Assembly (NCBI GenBank): GCA_950097015.1
Contig: CATNEN010000038.1
Span: 23,015,001 to 23,079,000, forward strand
Length of the DNA: 64,000 nucleotides
Direction: 5' to 3'
From: Macrostomum hystrix
Lineage: Eukaryota; Platyhelminthes; Macrostomidae
Shown: one piece after another, positions 42,697-54,232 of the stretch
Layout: the number at the start of each line of letters is the position of its first letter
How positions within the stretch are numbered: position 1 is the stretch's first letter
Notes under the pieces: model-generated
The model's input: the letters and a program-made list of their open reading frames with translations, nothing else
What the model was told of the DNA's origin: nothing
The model's database searches: none
Position numbers and translations under genes: made by a program

Positions 42697-43413
42697 TTAA
42701 ATAACAGACGACATAGATCTACCAGACGGAATTGTGCCCATCAGCTGATCCGTAGACTTGCCATTATTCATAGGGAAGGCGTACTCTCTCTGTACCATTA
42801 GTTCGCGATCTAGTTTCACCTGTGGCACTAGAAAACAGCTAGTAAAGAAGCAGAAGATGACAGATAGTACAGCCAAGCCGAAGCTCCATGATGGCCAATT
42901 AAGTTCGGGATTCGGCAGCCAATAGGGATCTAAGCATTTGCCGCCGAACACAGCGATGCCAACACCAATCAGTGCGCCAATGAATAGCATTCCGTAGGCC
43001 AAGCAGCGGCTTAGCAGCGCCCGCCTCTCTGGATTATCGACGCAGCGAACAACATAGATAACGCAGAGGATTAGCGCGCCAATGTGCAATAGCAGGCCTA
43101 GGGTGATGCAGAACTGAACAAAGCGAAACCAAGGCGGCATTAAATAATCCCTAATGGGATAAAACTCCGGCGCAAATGACCACCAGCAGCCGAAGTAGGA
43201 TCGCATCTCGGGATCTAGACGATGAACTAAACCATCTAGACAGAACTCCCATAGGCCCAGTCGGTCCATTGGTGTGTGCACTCTCGGCCAGCTTTGCAAC
43301 CAGAATGGCGTCACAAAAGACAATAGAACGCACACAAAGCTAAACACTGTACACACTAATGCTGCTCTTGCATAGCCGGACACTATTATATGCTTCTCGG
43401 AGTTGACCGACAT
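42697..43413 (-). CDS. claudin-superfamily four-span membrane protein (pasiflora-like)
   Basis: Single exon, 238 residues from MSVNSEKHIIVSG. The open frame extends 26 codons further, but only to a GTG, so I use this ATG. Four hydrophobic spans: about 16-37, 104-127, 141-165 and 180-202. The first extracellular loop has the claudin-family GLWEFCLDGL (the W-GLW-C pattern), then FGCWWSFAPEFYPIRDYLMPP. The second part recalls insect Pasiflora-type septate-junction proteins. A short cytoplasmic tail ends in SSVI, which could fit a C-terminal PDZ ligand. Role in epithelial junctions is inferred from family. A 3' splice site TTTCAG at 43504-43509 may define the 5' end of the mRNA. Confidence 0.8.
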   Translation of the reverse strand: MSVNSEKHIIVSGYARAALVCTVFSFVCVLLSFVTPFWLQSWPRVHTPMDRLGLWEFCLDGLVHRLDPEMRSYFGCWWSFAPEFYPIRDYLMPPWFRFVQFCITLGLLLHIGALILCVIYVVRCVDNPERRALLSRCLAYGMLFIGALIGVGIAVFGGKCLDPYWLPNPELNWPSWSFGLAVLSVIFCFFTSCFLVPQVKLDRELMVQREYAFPMNNGKSTDQLMGTIPSGRSMSSVI

Positions 43414-43509
43414 TGCACTCCAAAGCTGGGGGAGATTTTCTGTGTTGGCACAGTGATTCTTTAACTGTACGATCTGATTGATTTTTTTCACACTATACTG
43501 TCACTGAAA

Positions 43510-46500
43510 TTAGCAAACATGTGCATACCTTATTAGTTATTTATTGTAAGTATAAAATATAATAATATATGCTCAGTAGCATTAGCAGTAGCAAAAGTTC
43601 AAGATAAAATATGCAAACAAGATAATGCACTGAGTTGTATCAGAAAAGAACTTATTCATACAGCAAAAATATACATATGCAGTTTTATTAAAACAACTAA
43701 AGAACAATTTTAGAAAATATAATACCAAATACAGTGCTAATAACAGTAAGTTAAGCTGATTATCAACTAGTTAACAAACTAACACAGATTTTTGTTGATG
43801 ATGATCATCATTAGATTCAAAATTTTAAATTAAATTTTAACTTTATTTTTCTAAGTAAAATGAACAAGTTAGTTATTTCCAACTGTTTTACAATGACAAG
43901 CATAAATTAAAGAACACCTATTTGAAAAGCAATTAGTTATACTGACTATATGCATTGTATTTGAGTTTTATACAAATAATAGCTAACAATAATGTTTATG
44001 AATCAGCAGTAGTTTTTTATATATTGTTCAATATTGTTTTTGTTAGAAAAAAAACTAATAGTAAAAAGTGCTGTTTTCTACTGTTTCTTTAGTTATCAAT
44101 CTATTAGCTACTTTAAAAGAAAAAATAGAAAAGTAAAACTACAACAGTAAAATGTTTTTTTCACTTAAAAATGTCAAAAATACTACTTTTATTAAAATGG
44201 CTATCAATTTTTAATTTTCACAATTGCCACTCTATTTTTCTTCTTTGTCAAGTAATTTATTTGATTCTGCAATTTGTGTTCTGATTGGCATTTTGACAAT
44301 GGCTAAGGCTACAAGTGATGATTGTATCAATATTAGGATAAGTAGCAGTGTCAGTGACAAAAATGCAAATTATCTTGAGAATGAGAATCTGAATGTTTAA
44401 TGAGATTGATTCTTAACTAGGCTCTGATGATGATGATGATTATAAGAGCATTAAAAAAGAGCAAACATCTTCCATTACAAAGAATATCGCACCAAAAATT
44501 AAATATTATATCCTTCTATTAAAGCTATGTTTGCTTATAAAAAATAGCATGTTTTTATAATTATTTTTTTTTCAAAATGTGCTATTTATATCTTAACCAA
44601 GTACATTATTCCTTATTAGCAATAGTCTACCCAACCATACCCAACTCCAAGTTTTAATGTTTCAATTTTATTCACTTAGTATTACATTACTAGCATTATA
44701 TATTCAGTTTTTATACTGAGCAGCTATTAAAAAATATGTTTAAATATTATTAGCTATTTGGGTTTATAAGCATTAACATTCATTTAATCTGAAGCATATT
44801 GTAAATAGTAGTTACTATATATAGTATGAAATAAATCTTATGGGAGAGCTGCAGTTAGCCATTGCTGACTAGGCTAACTTGAACTAATTGCTTATAGCTT
44901 TTTCAGTTTTTTTCTGTTTTTTTTTCAGTTCTATTTAGCAATAGTATTTGTTTTGCATATTTATTATTTAGTTTAAATCAATGCTTTTGTAAAAAAATGA
45001 TTTTGGCCTCAGTTCTGGTGATATGATAATGATGAGGCAATAGGGCAACTAATATACCATTAATACCCATGCTTTAAGGGTGTTAATGAAAAATCTGAAG
45101 GGGCTGTTAGCCCAAAGGTTGTGTATCAATTTTAGCATACCATAGATGTTTTTGCCCAAGCTATACTTTCAGAGTCAGAGACAGGGGTGTGGGACAAAGC
45201 CCCCACTTTGGGGTGCCATAGACATTTTAGCCTCAGTAAGCCATTCCTATTGGTCAATGCTTTTTTGTGGGTGGTTAATGGTTATTAACTGCCCACAAGA
45301 AAAATTAAATTACTAAGCATTAATTCATCTATGGCCATTAACAGGCAAGACTTTCTGCCTGTCATGGTACAACAGGTTTTTTCCAAAGCAGATGCTAGCC
45401 ATGAAGCTTATTGAATATTGAAACATGATGAGGCATGACTAGATACTAGTTGGCTCTAGGCCTAATTAAACTATGTTTTGGCCATAGACAGACTAGTTGG
45501 CATTGGCATGACTAGTTGGATCAAATTCAGACTCTATGTGATTCCTAGGCACCAATTCAAACTTATAAATCATTGCACAAAAAATTGTAATTGCTGATTA
45601 TGCTTTGATTCTTAGTATTTATTGAAAATATTACCGCACAAACATATAGCCTGTCTCTGATGTAAAACTACTTAACTAGTCAGATAAAAATGCTAAAAAA
45701 ATTGTAAAAAATGAATAGCTAGGCCTATATGTTTTAAAACTTTAAAATTATTCTCTTGGATTTTGCTACCTCAATAATGAAATGTAACAATAAGGCAGCT
45801 AGGACTACAGAGACATTTGCAAATATAGGCCTATGTATATTTTTAATTCTTTCTTGATTTTCTACAAAACAAAACAGGTGCCATGTAGCACGTTGCCTAT
45901 AAGAAAAAAAGCATGAATAAGTGGTGCAGCACAATATACAAAGGAAGCATTCGCGAACAAAACCCGTTTTCATAAAATCTGCCTTGTCTAAAGTAGCTAG
46001 CTAGCAATAAAAATGCGGCTCTGTACGCTTTGTAGATAATTATGCAACCTGAATAAGTCAATGAGCAGACGTTTATTGTATGACCTGCAACCTTCATTTC
46101 AGTCCTCGTAAGTTGTATACTATACTATAAGCAATTATATTACAATTTTAATTCTTTAGAGTGAATACAGGGGTTAAAATCAGTAGTTGGCTTATAAGTT
46201 GCTGCAGAGTGATCCATTGACACAGAGGGGATATAAAGTTCGCCCCTTCCGATAACCATTTTGCCTTTTGTAAAAAATCCAGATTCCAGTCAACAGCATA
46301 CCGATACAGTACAGTACTATAATTTTAAACGACAACTTCCTTCTAATTTTAAAACAGTGCTAATTATAGTTATAACAAGCATATACATAGCAAGATCTGC
46401 TAGTAGCTTGTTTTTTTATTTCTATGTGTAAATGTATATTTTAATCTCTTTTATTTAAAAATTAAGTTATACTATTGGCCTGAATCTTAGTAATTACGTC

Positions 46501-46728
46501 ACATCTATCATTCCCAACTTCCCAATTCCCAGGTTCCCAACGAAAGTAGTTATCGCGTCACTCTGGTGTAGCGAATAAGATACGCCACGGTAAGTCAATC
46601 GCATGATGACTGAATCACGGCTCGTGTCGGGCTAGGCCTTAGGTCTAACTTGGATTAAGAAGTCGTGCATTTAAGTGCCTATTGGCTATCAATAGGCTAT
46701 ATAGCTAATACGGAATATTGTAGAGCAC
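43510..46728. other. long AT-rich intergenic region
   Basis: Over 3 kb with no supported gene. 43500-44800 is very AT-rich. 45050-45420 contains short inverted stretches such as ACAAAGCCCCCACTTTGGGG. Nothing else recognised. Confidence 0.5.
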
Positions 46729-46829
46729 GAATGCGCTGACTGTCTGCCAGATGTAGGTAGCCCCTGGTGGCAAGGCCTGGTGGACCATGCTGACAGAGCC
46801 ACCTGTCTGAGTAGCTAAGCCAGATGCTT
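46729..46829 (+). pseudogene. degenerate fragment of the ZNHIT2 exon
   Basis: About 100 bases match 49900-49990 of the ZNHIT2 exon at roughly 80 percent: GAATGCGCTGACTGTCTGCC, CCAGATGTAG, CCTGGTGGCAAGGCC, TGCTGACAGAGCC, TAGCTAAGCC. Small indels break the frame. The parent gene is 3.2 kb downstream on the same strand. Confidence 0.82.
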
Positions 46830-46970
46830 ATCTTGCTATATTGCTAATGCTTAGTTCCAAAGTTTCCAGTCTTTGAAGTTTGCACTTCTTTTTATCCCTT
46901 CTTTATTCCTTTGATTAGCTACTCTTTGCTAGCTTTAGCTTTGGTGGGCAAGCTGAATGGTAGGGGCCTA

Positions 46971-47225
46971 CCTGGACACTTCGTCATCTTACAACTTCGT
47001 CATCCAAATGACGATCTGTCCAATATCCCAGAGGGTGGATTACGAAGAGACTTAGACTTGTGGACACTTCGTCATCTATAAAACAAAATTCTTCAAAGTT
47101 AGAACAGAACCACCCCTCCCCACCTGTTGGCACCTATCTTTCAACTCTTAATAATGAAATCAGTTTTGACACCTCTTTTTGACAATTTAGAGTGTGAAGT
47201 GTGTTCACACCTCTGCCCCACCACC
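46971..47225 (+). mobile_element. MITE-like element, truncated copy
   Basis: It begins CCTGGACACTTCGTCATCTT and runs through ATGACGATCTGTCCAAT, AACCACCCCTCCCCACC and GTGTGTTCACACCTCTGCCC. It is an inverted-orientation copy of the element at 48701-49133, without the distal third. Confidence 0.8.
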
Positions 47226-48700
47226 TACTCTGACTACATATCTTGAAAGTTTCTCTGGAGGGATAAGAAATTATTTACATGGACTGGTCACTGGACATGC
47301 TTGTCATCACTCATCATTTATACCTAATTGTTTATATTACGAGTATATAGACATGTACTTATAACAATAGACTTAAAATTGAAATTAATTAGGCCTACTT
47401 ATATTTTTATAGTATCACTATAATATTGAATTGTCATGTGGTGTCTGATAGCTTTTGACCAAACCTAGCTTTTTGACTATGGCCTATTTTGTTTGCAAAT
47501 TTTAGGTGAATTTTTGTTGTAGAGCTAATATCAGGCCTAGGCCTATAATATTCACCTATTAGGCCTAGCTAAGCTAGGCTAGCTATATTCTATATAACTG
47601 CAGAGTTTAGGCCTACAGCAATCTGCCTTTAAACCCCATAGGGGCCCTAAGAAAAAATCAACTGTCTTGTAGTGTAGTTGCACTTTGCACATTAAATTTT
47701 GTATTTTAACAAAGTTGACATTTGATTGACATTTATATAAAGGTTTTAAAAATGGCATGGCATATCAAATCCCTCAATAACTGCCATATAGAAGAGTTTG
47801 TATAGCGCCTAGCATTAAATATCCTTTGCAAATACCTTTTGCAATCTCCTATTTTTGGTTAGGCCTATCAACTACTACCGAGACTACCTATACCTATAGG
47901 CAGTGGGACATTTCATGGTGAAGCATACATGCGCAACACCCGGCCGACCCGGCCAGTTTGGCCGGGTGAAACGAGGGCCAAGCAAGGTAAGTCGCAAAAA
48001 CCAATAGACCAAGTGCAAAAAATCAAAGGGGGGACCAAGGGACAAAAAAGGAAGGCGTGAAGAAAAGGAAAAAGGGGAGAGAAAAAGAGAGCAAATGAGA
48101 GCAAACTAAGTCGTAAATAGAGCAATGAACTAAGTCGCAAATGAGAGCAAAAACTAAGTTGCACGGCCGGCTAAGATTTGGGAGGTTGCACATGTATGTG
48201 GTGAAGTGTTGTTAGCTTAGTGCAGTTCTCTTTTTAGCTAAAATGTATATAGTCCCTTGCACATTTATATGAAGTTAGTGCCAATATGATGAAATAAAAT
48301 GATGATCTACTATTATTATTGGATGGCTTGTGGTAAGTAGATTGTAGATATGAGTTTGGCATGAGTCTCGGACAACTGGACAAGTAACCTAGGGTTGACA
48401 ATGTAGTCAACAGTCATAGCAGCTATCCACTAAGCATATAGTAACTGTGCATTTTATTAACATTTTCCCCTAAAAACTAATATAGATTAATAAATGGCTA
48501 CTTATCTATAACAATAGCTAGCTACTAGCTACTTTGGTGTAAAATAATATTGCAATATTGTAATTGCAATCAAATATAGAAGTATTGACTTTGTGCTATA
48601 TTAGCTAGGTAGCTAGTTAATTAGTTCTTTTTAAACATTGATATAATATTTTATGAATATATATTTGTAGCTAGCTAACTCAAAGTATGCAGATATGGAT
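47226..48700. other. spacer between inverted MITE copies
   Basis: No gene. A CCCGGCCGACCCGGCCAGTT / GGCCGGGT hairpin region lies at 47940-47968, followed by a purine-rich AGAGCAAA repeat stretch to about 48160. Confidence 0.4.
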
Positions 48701-49133
48701 CCTAGACACTTTGTCATCTTACTACTTTGTCATCTTACAACTTCGTCATCCACTTAGAAGGTAGGACACTTTGTCATCCAGCCAATTGGCATGCTTTAAA
48801 GTTTGGTCAGTTCGTCATCTACTAATAAATAAATAAGCAATCTAGTTCATCATCAATAAAGTGAGGGTGGGGTGGTGGGGCAGAGGTGTGAACACACTTC
48901 ACACTCTAAATTGTCAAAAGGTGTCAAAACTGATTTCATTATAAGAGTTGAAAGATTGGTGCCAACACGATGTGAGGAGGGGTGGGGAGGGGTGGTTCTG
49001 TTCTAACTTTGAAAACTTTTGTTTTATAGATGACAAAGTGTCTACATGTCTAAGTCTCTTCGTCATTCATCCTCTGAGAAATTGGACAGATTGTCATCTG
49101 GATGACAAAGTTGTAAGATGACAAAGTGTCCAG
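48701..49133 (-). mobile_element. MITE-like element with terminal inverted repeats, 433 bp
   Basis: The left end CCTAGACACTTTGTCATCTT and right end (reversed) CCTGGACACTTTGTCATCTT are inverted repeats of at least 20 bp with one mismatch. Several internal copies of GACACTTTGTCATC lie near both ends. No coding capacity. A target duplication is not obvious. Confidence 0.82.
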
Positions 49134-49477
49134 GTACCACCACTACCACCACCACCAGCAGATATAGCTATCTATTAATACTAATTAGGTAAAAAACATA
49201 TTTTTATTGTTTTATATCATTAAAGTCTATAACATATTTCCTTAAACAAATATTTTAGTGCTTACTTTACCTAGTTAGCCCTCTGTAGCTTATGGAAATA
49301 TGTATTTTACTAGATAAATGACAATATTATTTCTAGTTTCATTGTGCGCTTTTATTTATTGCAAATTTATGATTCTTGTTATGCTAAACTAAGGATTAGC
49401 TCTCGTGAAATCAGATTTACATTTAATATTTGCCATATCAATATCCTTAATCCAGGCCATTACACCTGACTATTTCT

Positions 49478-49479
49478 AG
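49478..49479 (+). promoter_or_regulatory. 3' splice site at ZNHIT2 first visible exon (candidate SL acceptor)
   Basis: TGACTATTTCTAG precedes GAA ACT GCC in phase 0. A leader AUG would give MET-x-x-x-P-x-CGIC, the same spacing to the zinc finger as in the human protein. Confidence 0.5.
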
Positions 49480-50928
49480 GAAACTGCCAATTCACCAATC
49501 TGTGGCATCTGCACCAACTCTGGTTCAGTTGGCAGGTACACATGCCCAAAATGTGGCATAGCCTACTGTTCAGTAGCATGCTACCGACACGAGCGACACT
49601 CGGCCTGCTCCGAGGCATTCTATCGCGACTGCTGCCTGGAGTCCCTGCGCGGCGAGATGGTCGGCTCTGCTGAGAGGCGTGCTATGGCCGACGTGCTGCG
49701 TCGTCGACTAGCTCAGGAGGCAGAGGAGAACGCACTTGACAATGTGCTAGACGATGAGGACGAAGACGACGAAGAAGACGATCTGGCCAGTCGGCTAGCT
49801 GGCGTTGATCTTGACTCTGACGAACTCGACACTGACGCAATCTGGCGCCTGCTCACCCCAAGCGAGCGTCGGCGCTTTGTACGCAGTTTAGAGACTGGCG
49901 AATGCGCCGACTGCCTGCCAGATGTAGCGCCCTGGTGGCAAGGCCCGGTGCGCGACGCTGACAGAGAGCCGCCATTAGCTAAGCCGGATACCACTCTATT
50001 GGCTAGCCTGGCACCTGGGGCATCAAACAAATCGCCTAGTCCTCTGATGCCGCTAGTTCTGCTTGAAGCCCTGCTTGCCTACGCTTACGCTATGCGACTG
50101 AGCAACTGCGACCTGACTGACTGTCCCGATCAGCTGATCACCTGCTGCCGTCTGCTGTGGCCCTGCTTACCCGGCAACACAGCCACCCCAACCTCCGCCG
50201 ACAAGACAGCCACCCCAACCTTTGTCGCTAAGACAGCAACACCAACCTCCGCCGATAGGACAACCACCCCAACCTCCGCCGCTAAGACAGCAACACCAAC
50301 CTCCGCCGCTAAGACAACCACCCCAACCTCCGCCGCTAAGACAGCAACACCAACCTCCGCCGCTAAGACAACCACCCCAACCTCCGCCGCTAAGACAGCA
50401 ACACCAACCTCCGCCGCTAAGACAGCAACACCAACCTCCGCCGCTAAGACAGCAACACCAACCTCCGCCGCTAAGACAGCAACACCAACCTCCGCCGCTA
50501 AGACAGCAACACCAACCTCCGCCGCTTCGTCCAACTCGCCGCTCGCCACTGTGGATCTAACAATAGCCAGATTCTTGCACCGTTTACAGACGCACGCTCG
50601 CCAGCTGTGCTATTCCAATTCGTTGTTCTTAGCCTGCTTGCACGACGCTGTCAGGCTGTTAAATCAGGACCGCAGTCTTAGCTATCTGGAGCGAGCTCTG
50701 GGTGATTTGAAAGCTGCCTTGCAATTTAGCCGCACTCGCTATGCTCGGTTGGCTATTAAACGATTGGACTTCATCGTTGCTTGGCTAGTCTCCGGCGGCG
50801 ACAACCAAGTTGTTAAACAATTGAATAGTTACACTCTGTGTAGCCAACTGGTGCCGTTACTAGAACTAGCTATTTGTCAGTACGCCACAGATTTGGTCGC
50901 TAAGGAGCCGATTGATAAATTAGATTAG
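49480..50928 (+). CDS. ZNHIT2: ZNHIT2, zinc-finger HIT protein with Thr-rich insert
   Basis: ZNHIT2 works with R2TP/TELO2-type chaperone complexes in assembling U5 snRNP and other machines. One large exon, 482 residues plus Met. Counting an initial Met, the zf-HIT ligands are C9, C12, C23, C26, C31, C35, H41 and C44, followed by AFYRDCCLESLRGEM as in human (NFYRDQVLGELRG). Then an acidic DDEDEDDEEDD stretch, LTPSERRRFVRSLETGE, DVAPWWQGP (human RPWWW), and the C-terminal helical region with LEALLAYAYAMRL and RYARLAIKRLDFIVAWL. Between them sits an insert of about 13 units of 9 residues (TPTSAAKTA), near residues 235-350. No ATG precedes the zinc finger in this exon. An AATAAA lies at 51051. 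Confidence 0.93.
   Translation, partial: ETANSPICGICTNSGSVGRYTCPKCGIAYCSVACYRHERHSACSEAFYRDCCLESLRGEMVGSAERRAMADVLRRRLAQEAEENALDNVLDDEDEDDEEDDLASRLAGVDLDSDELDTDAIWRLLTPSERRRFVRSLETGECADCLPDVAPWWQGPVRDADREPPLAKPDTTLLASLAPGASNKSPSPLMPLVLLEALLAYAYAMRLSNCDLTDCPDQLITCCRLLWPCLPGNTATPTSADKTATPTFVAKTATPTSADRTTTPTSAAKTATPTSAAKTTTPTSAAKTATPTSAAKTTTPTSAAKTATPTSAAKTATPTSAAKTATPTSAAKTATPTSAAKTATPTSAASSNSPLATVDLTIARFLHRLQTHARQLCYSNSLFLACLHDAVRLLNQDRSLSYLERALGDLKAALQFSRTRYARLAIKRLDFIVAWLVSGGDNQVVKQLNSYTLCSQLVPLLELAICQYATDLVAKEPIDKLD
50186..50528 (+). repeat. 27-bp coding minisatellite in ZNHIT2
   Basis: About 13 near-identical 27-bp units (ACCCCAACCTCCGCCGCTAAG core) encode a 9-residue Thr/Ala/Pro/Ser/Lys repeat. 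Units differ by a few bases, such as ACAGCAACA and ACAACCACC. A multiple of three, so unit gain or loss keeps the frame. Confidence 0.93.
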
Positions 50929-51050
50929 TCATTTAAGTACTTCCTGTGTCCGGTTTCAATCTTAAATAGAAGCATTTTATTGTGCATTTTTGTACTCGTA
51001 TTTTGCGACGGCTTTTCAAGTAAAATCTAGCTTGTAATTTTGTTTTTTTA

Positions 51051-51056
51051 AATAAA
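51051..51056 (+). terminator. polyadenylation signal AATAAA for ZNHIT2
   Basis: AATAAA about 120 bases after the ZNHIT2 stop. The 16-bp satellite begins about 15 bases later. Confidence 0.6.
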
Positions 51057-51068
51057 TATCATCTTTCT

Positions 51069-54000
51069 TTAGTAGCTCACCACTCTACCAGCTGACCACT
51101 CTACCAGCTCACCACTCTACCAGCTGACCACTCTACCAGCTTACCACTCTACCAGCTGACCACTCTACCAGCTCACCACTCTACCAGCTGACCACTCTAC
51201 CAGCTGACCACTCTACCAGCTCACCACTCTACCAGCTGACCACTCTACCAGCTCACCACTCTACCAGCTGACCACTCTACCAGCTGACCACTCTACCAGC
51301 TCACCACTCTACCAGCTCACCACTCTACCAGCTCACCACTCTACCAGCTCACCACTCTACCAACTGACCACTCTACCAACTGACCACTCTACCAGCTCAC
51401 CACTCTACCAGCTCACCACTCTACCAACTGACCACTCTACCAGCTCACCACTCTAGCAACTGACCACTCTACCAGCTCACCACTCTACCAGCTTACCACT
51501 CTACCAGCTGACCACTCTACCAGCTCACCACTCTACCAGCTGACCACTCTACCAGCTCACCACTCTACCAGCTGACCACTCTACCAGCTCACCACTCTAC
51601 CAGCTGACCACTCTACCAGCTGACCACTCTACCAGCTGACCACTCTACCAGCTCACCACTCTACCAGCTGACCACTCTACCAGCTGACCACTCTACCAGC
51701 TCACCACTCTACCAGCTGACCACTCTACCAGCTGACCACTCTACCAGCTCACCACTCTACCAGCTGACCACTCTACCAGCTGACCACTCTACCAGCTCAC
51801 CACTCTACCAGCTGACCACTCTACCAGCTGACCACTCTACCAGCTCACCACTCTACCAGCTGACCACTCTACCAGCTTACCACTCTACCAGCTGACCACT
51901 CTACCAGCTCACCACTCTACCAGCTGACCACTCTACCAGCTCACCACTCTACCAGCTGACCACTCTACCAGCTCACCACTCTACCAGCTGACCACTCTAC
52001 CAGCTGACCACTCTACCAGCTGACCACTCTACCAGCTCACCACTCTACCAGCTGACCACTCTACCAGCTGACCACTCTACCAGCTCACCACTCTACCAGC
52101 TGACCACTCTACCAGCTGACCACTCTACCAGCTGACCACTCTACCAGCTGACCACTCTACCAGCTGACCACTCTACCAGCTCACCACTCTACCAGCTCAC
52201 CACTCCACCAGCTCACCACTCTACCAGCTCACCACTCTACCAGCTCACCACTCTACCAGCTCACCACTCTACCAGCTGACCACTCTACCAGCTCACCACT
52301 CTACCAGCTCACCACTCTACCAGCTCACCACTCTACCAGCTCACCACTCTACCAACTGACCACTCTACCAACTGACCACTCTACCAGCTCACCACTCTAC
52401 CAGCTCACCACTCTACCAACTGACCACTCTACCAGCTCACCACTCTAGCAACTGACCACTCTACCAGCTCACCACTCTACCAGCTTACCACTCTACCAGC
52501 TGACCACTCTACCAGCTCACCACTCTACCAGCTGACCACTCTACCAGCTTACCACTCTACCAGCTGACCACTCTACCAGCTCACCACTCTACCAGCTGAC
52601 CACTCTACCAGCTCACCACTCTACCAGCTGACCACTCTACCAGCTCACCACTCTACCAGCTGACCACTCTACCAGCTGACCACTCTACCAGCTGACCACT
52701 CTACCAGCTCACCACTCTACCAGCTGACCACTCTACCAGCTGACCACTCTACCAGCTCACCACTCTACCAGCTGACCACTCTACCAGCTGACCACTCTAC
52801 CAGCTCACCACTCTACCAGCTGACCACTCTACCAGCTGACCACTCTACCAGCTCACCACTCTACCAGCTGACCACTCTACCAGCTGACCACTCTACCAGC
52901 TCACCACTCTACCAGCTCACCACTCCACCAGCTCACCACTCTACCAGCTCACCACTCCACCAGCTCACTACTCTACCAACTGACCACTCTACCAGCTCAC
53001 CACTCTACCAGCTCACCACTCTACCAGCTCACCACTCTACCAGCTCACCACTCTACCAGCTCACCACTCTACCAACTCACCACTCTACCAGCTCACCACT
53101 CTACCAGCTCACCACTCTACCAGCTCACCACTCTACCAGCTCACCACTCCACCAGCTCACCACTCTACCAGCTCACCACTCTACCAGCTCACCACTCTAC
53201 CAGCTCACCACTCTACCAGCTCACCACTCCACCAGCTCACCACTCTACCAGCTCACCACTCTACCAGCTCACCACTCTACCAGCTCACCACTCTACCAAC
53301 TGACCACTCTACCAGCTCACCACTCTACCAACTGACCACTCTACCAGCTCACCACTCTACCAGCTCACTACTCTACCATTTCACCACTCTACCAGCTCAC
53401 CACTCTACCAGCTCACCACTCTACCAACTGACCACTCTACCAGCTCACCACTCTACCAGCTCACTACTCTACCATTTCACCACTCTACCAACTCACCACT
53501 CTACCAGCTCACCACTCTACCAGCTGACCACTCTACCAGCTGACCACTCTACCAGCTCACCACTCTACCAGCTGACCACTCTACCAGCTCACCACTCTAC
53601 CAGCTCACCACTCTACCAGCTCACCACTCTACCAGCTCACCACTCTACCAGCTCACCACTCTACCAGCTCACCACTCTACCAACTGACCACTCTACCAGC
53701 TCACCACTCTACCAACTGACCACTCTACCAGCTCACCACTCTACCAGCTCACTACTCTACCATTTCACCACTCTACCAACTCACCACTCTACCAGCTCAC
53801 CACTCTACCAGCTGACCACTCTACCAGCTGACCACTCTACCAGCTCACCACTCTACCAGCTGACCACTCTACCAGCTCACCACTCTACCAGCTCACCACT
53901 CTACCAGCTCACCACTCTACCAGCTCACCACTCTACCAACTGACCACTCTACCAGCTCACCACTCTACCAACTGACCACTCTACCAGCTCACCACTCTAC

Positions 54001-54130
54001 CAGCTCACTACTCTACCATTTCACCACTCTACCAGCTCACCACTACCAGCTCAACACCTCTACCAGCTCACCACTCCACCAGTTCACCACTCTACTAGCT
54101 CACCACTCTACCAGCTCAATAAATCTATCA
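51069..54130. repeat. 16-bp satellite, about 190 copies
   Basis: Array of ACCACTCTACCAGCTG / ACCACTCTACCAGCTC with rarer AACTG, CTTAC, CATTTC and CTAGC variants. Rare variants show block duplications: CTCTAGCAAC at 51451 and 52443 (992 = 62 units), and TCACTACTCTACCATTTC at 53365, 53461, 53749 and 54005 (steps of 6, 18 and 16 units). It fills the gap between ZNHIT2 and ZIP11. It degenerates at 54040-54150. Confidence 0.96.
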
Positions 54131-54232
54131 GCTTATTACTCTACCTGCTCATTCTACTACCATCCTGTAATAAGCCTACTCATTTTGATAGGTAATTATC
54201 TAATAACGAGTAATTAAAAAATCTGATACTGC

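Noticed and set aside
43414-43491. N-terminal extension of the claudin-like protein (KKINQIVQ...)
   Set aside because: It begins at GTG with no ATG and lies in what looks like 5' UTR after a TTTCAG acceptor.
49713-50549. Minus-strand frames opposite ZNHIT2 (Ser-rich and EVGVAVLA repeats)
   Set aside because: Shadows of the acidic stretch and of the 27-bp repeat. The plus strand carries the zinc finger and conserved C-terminus.
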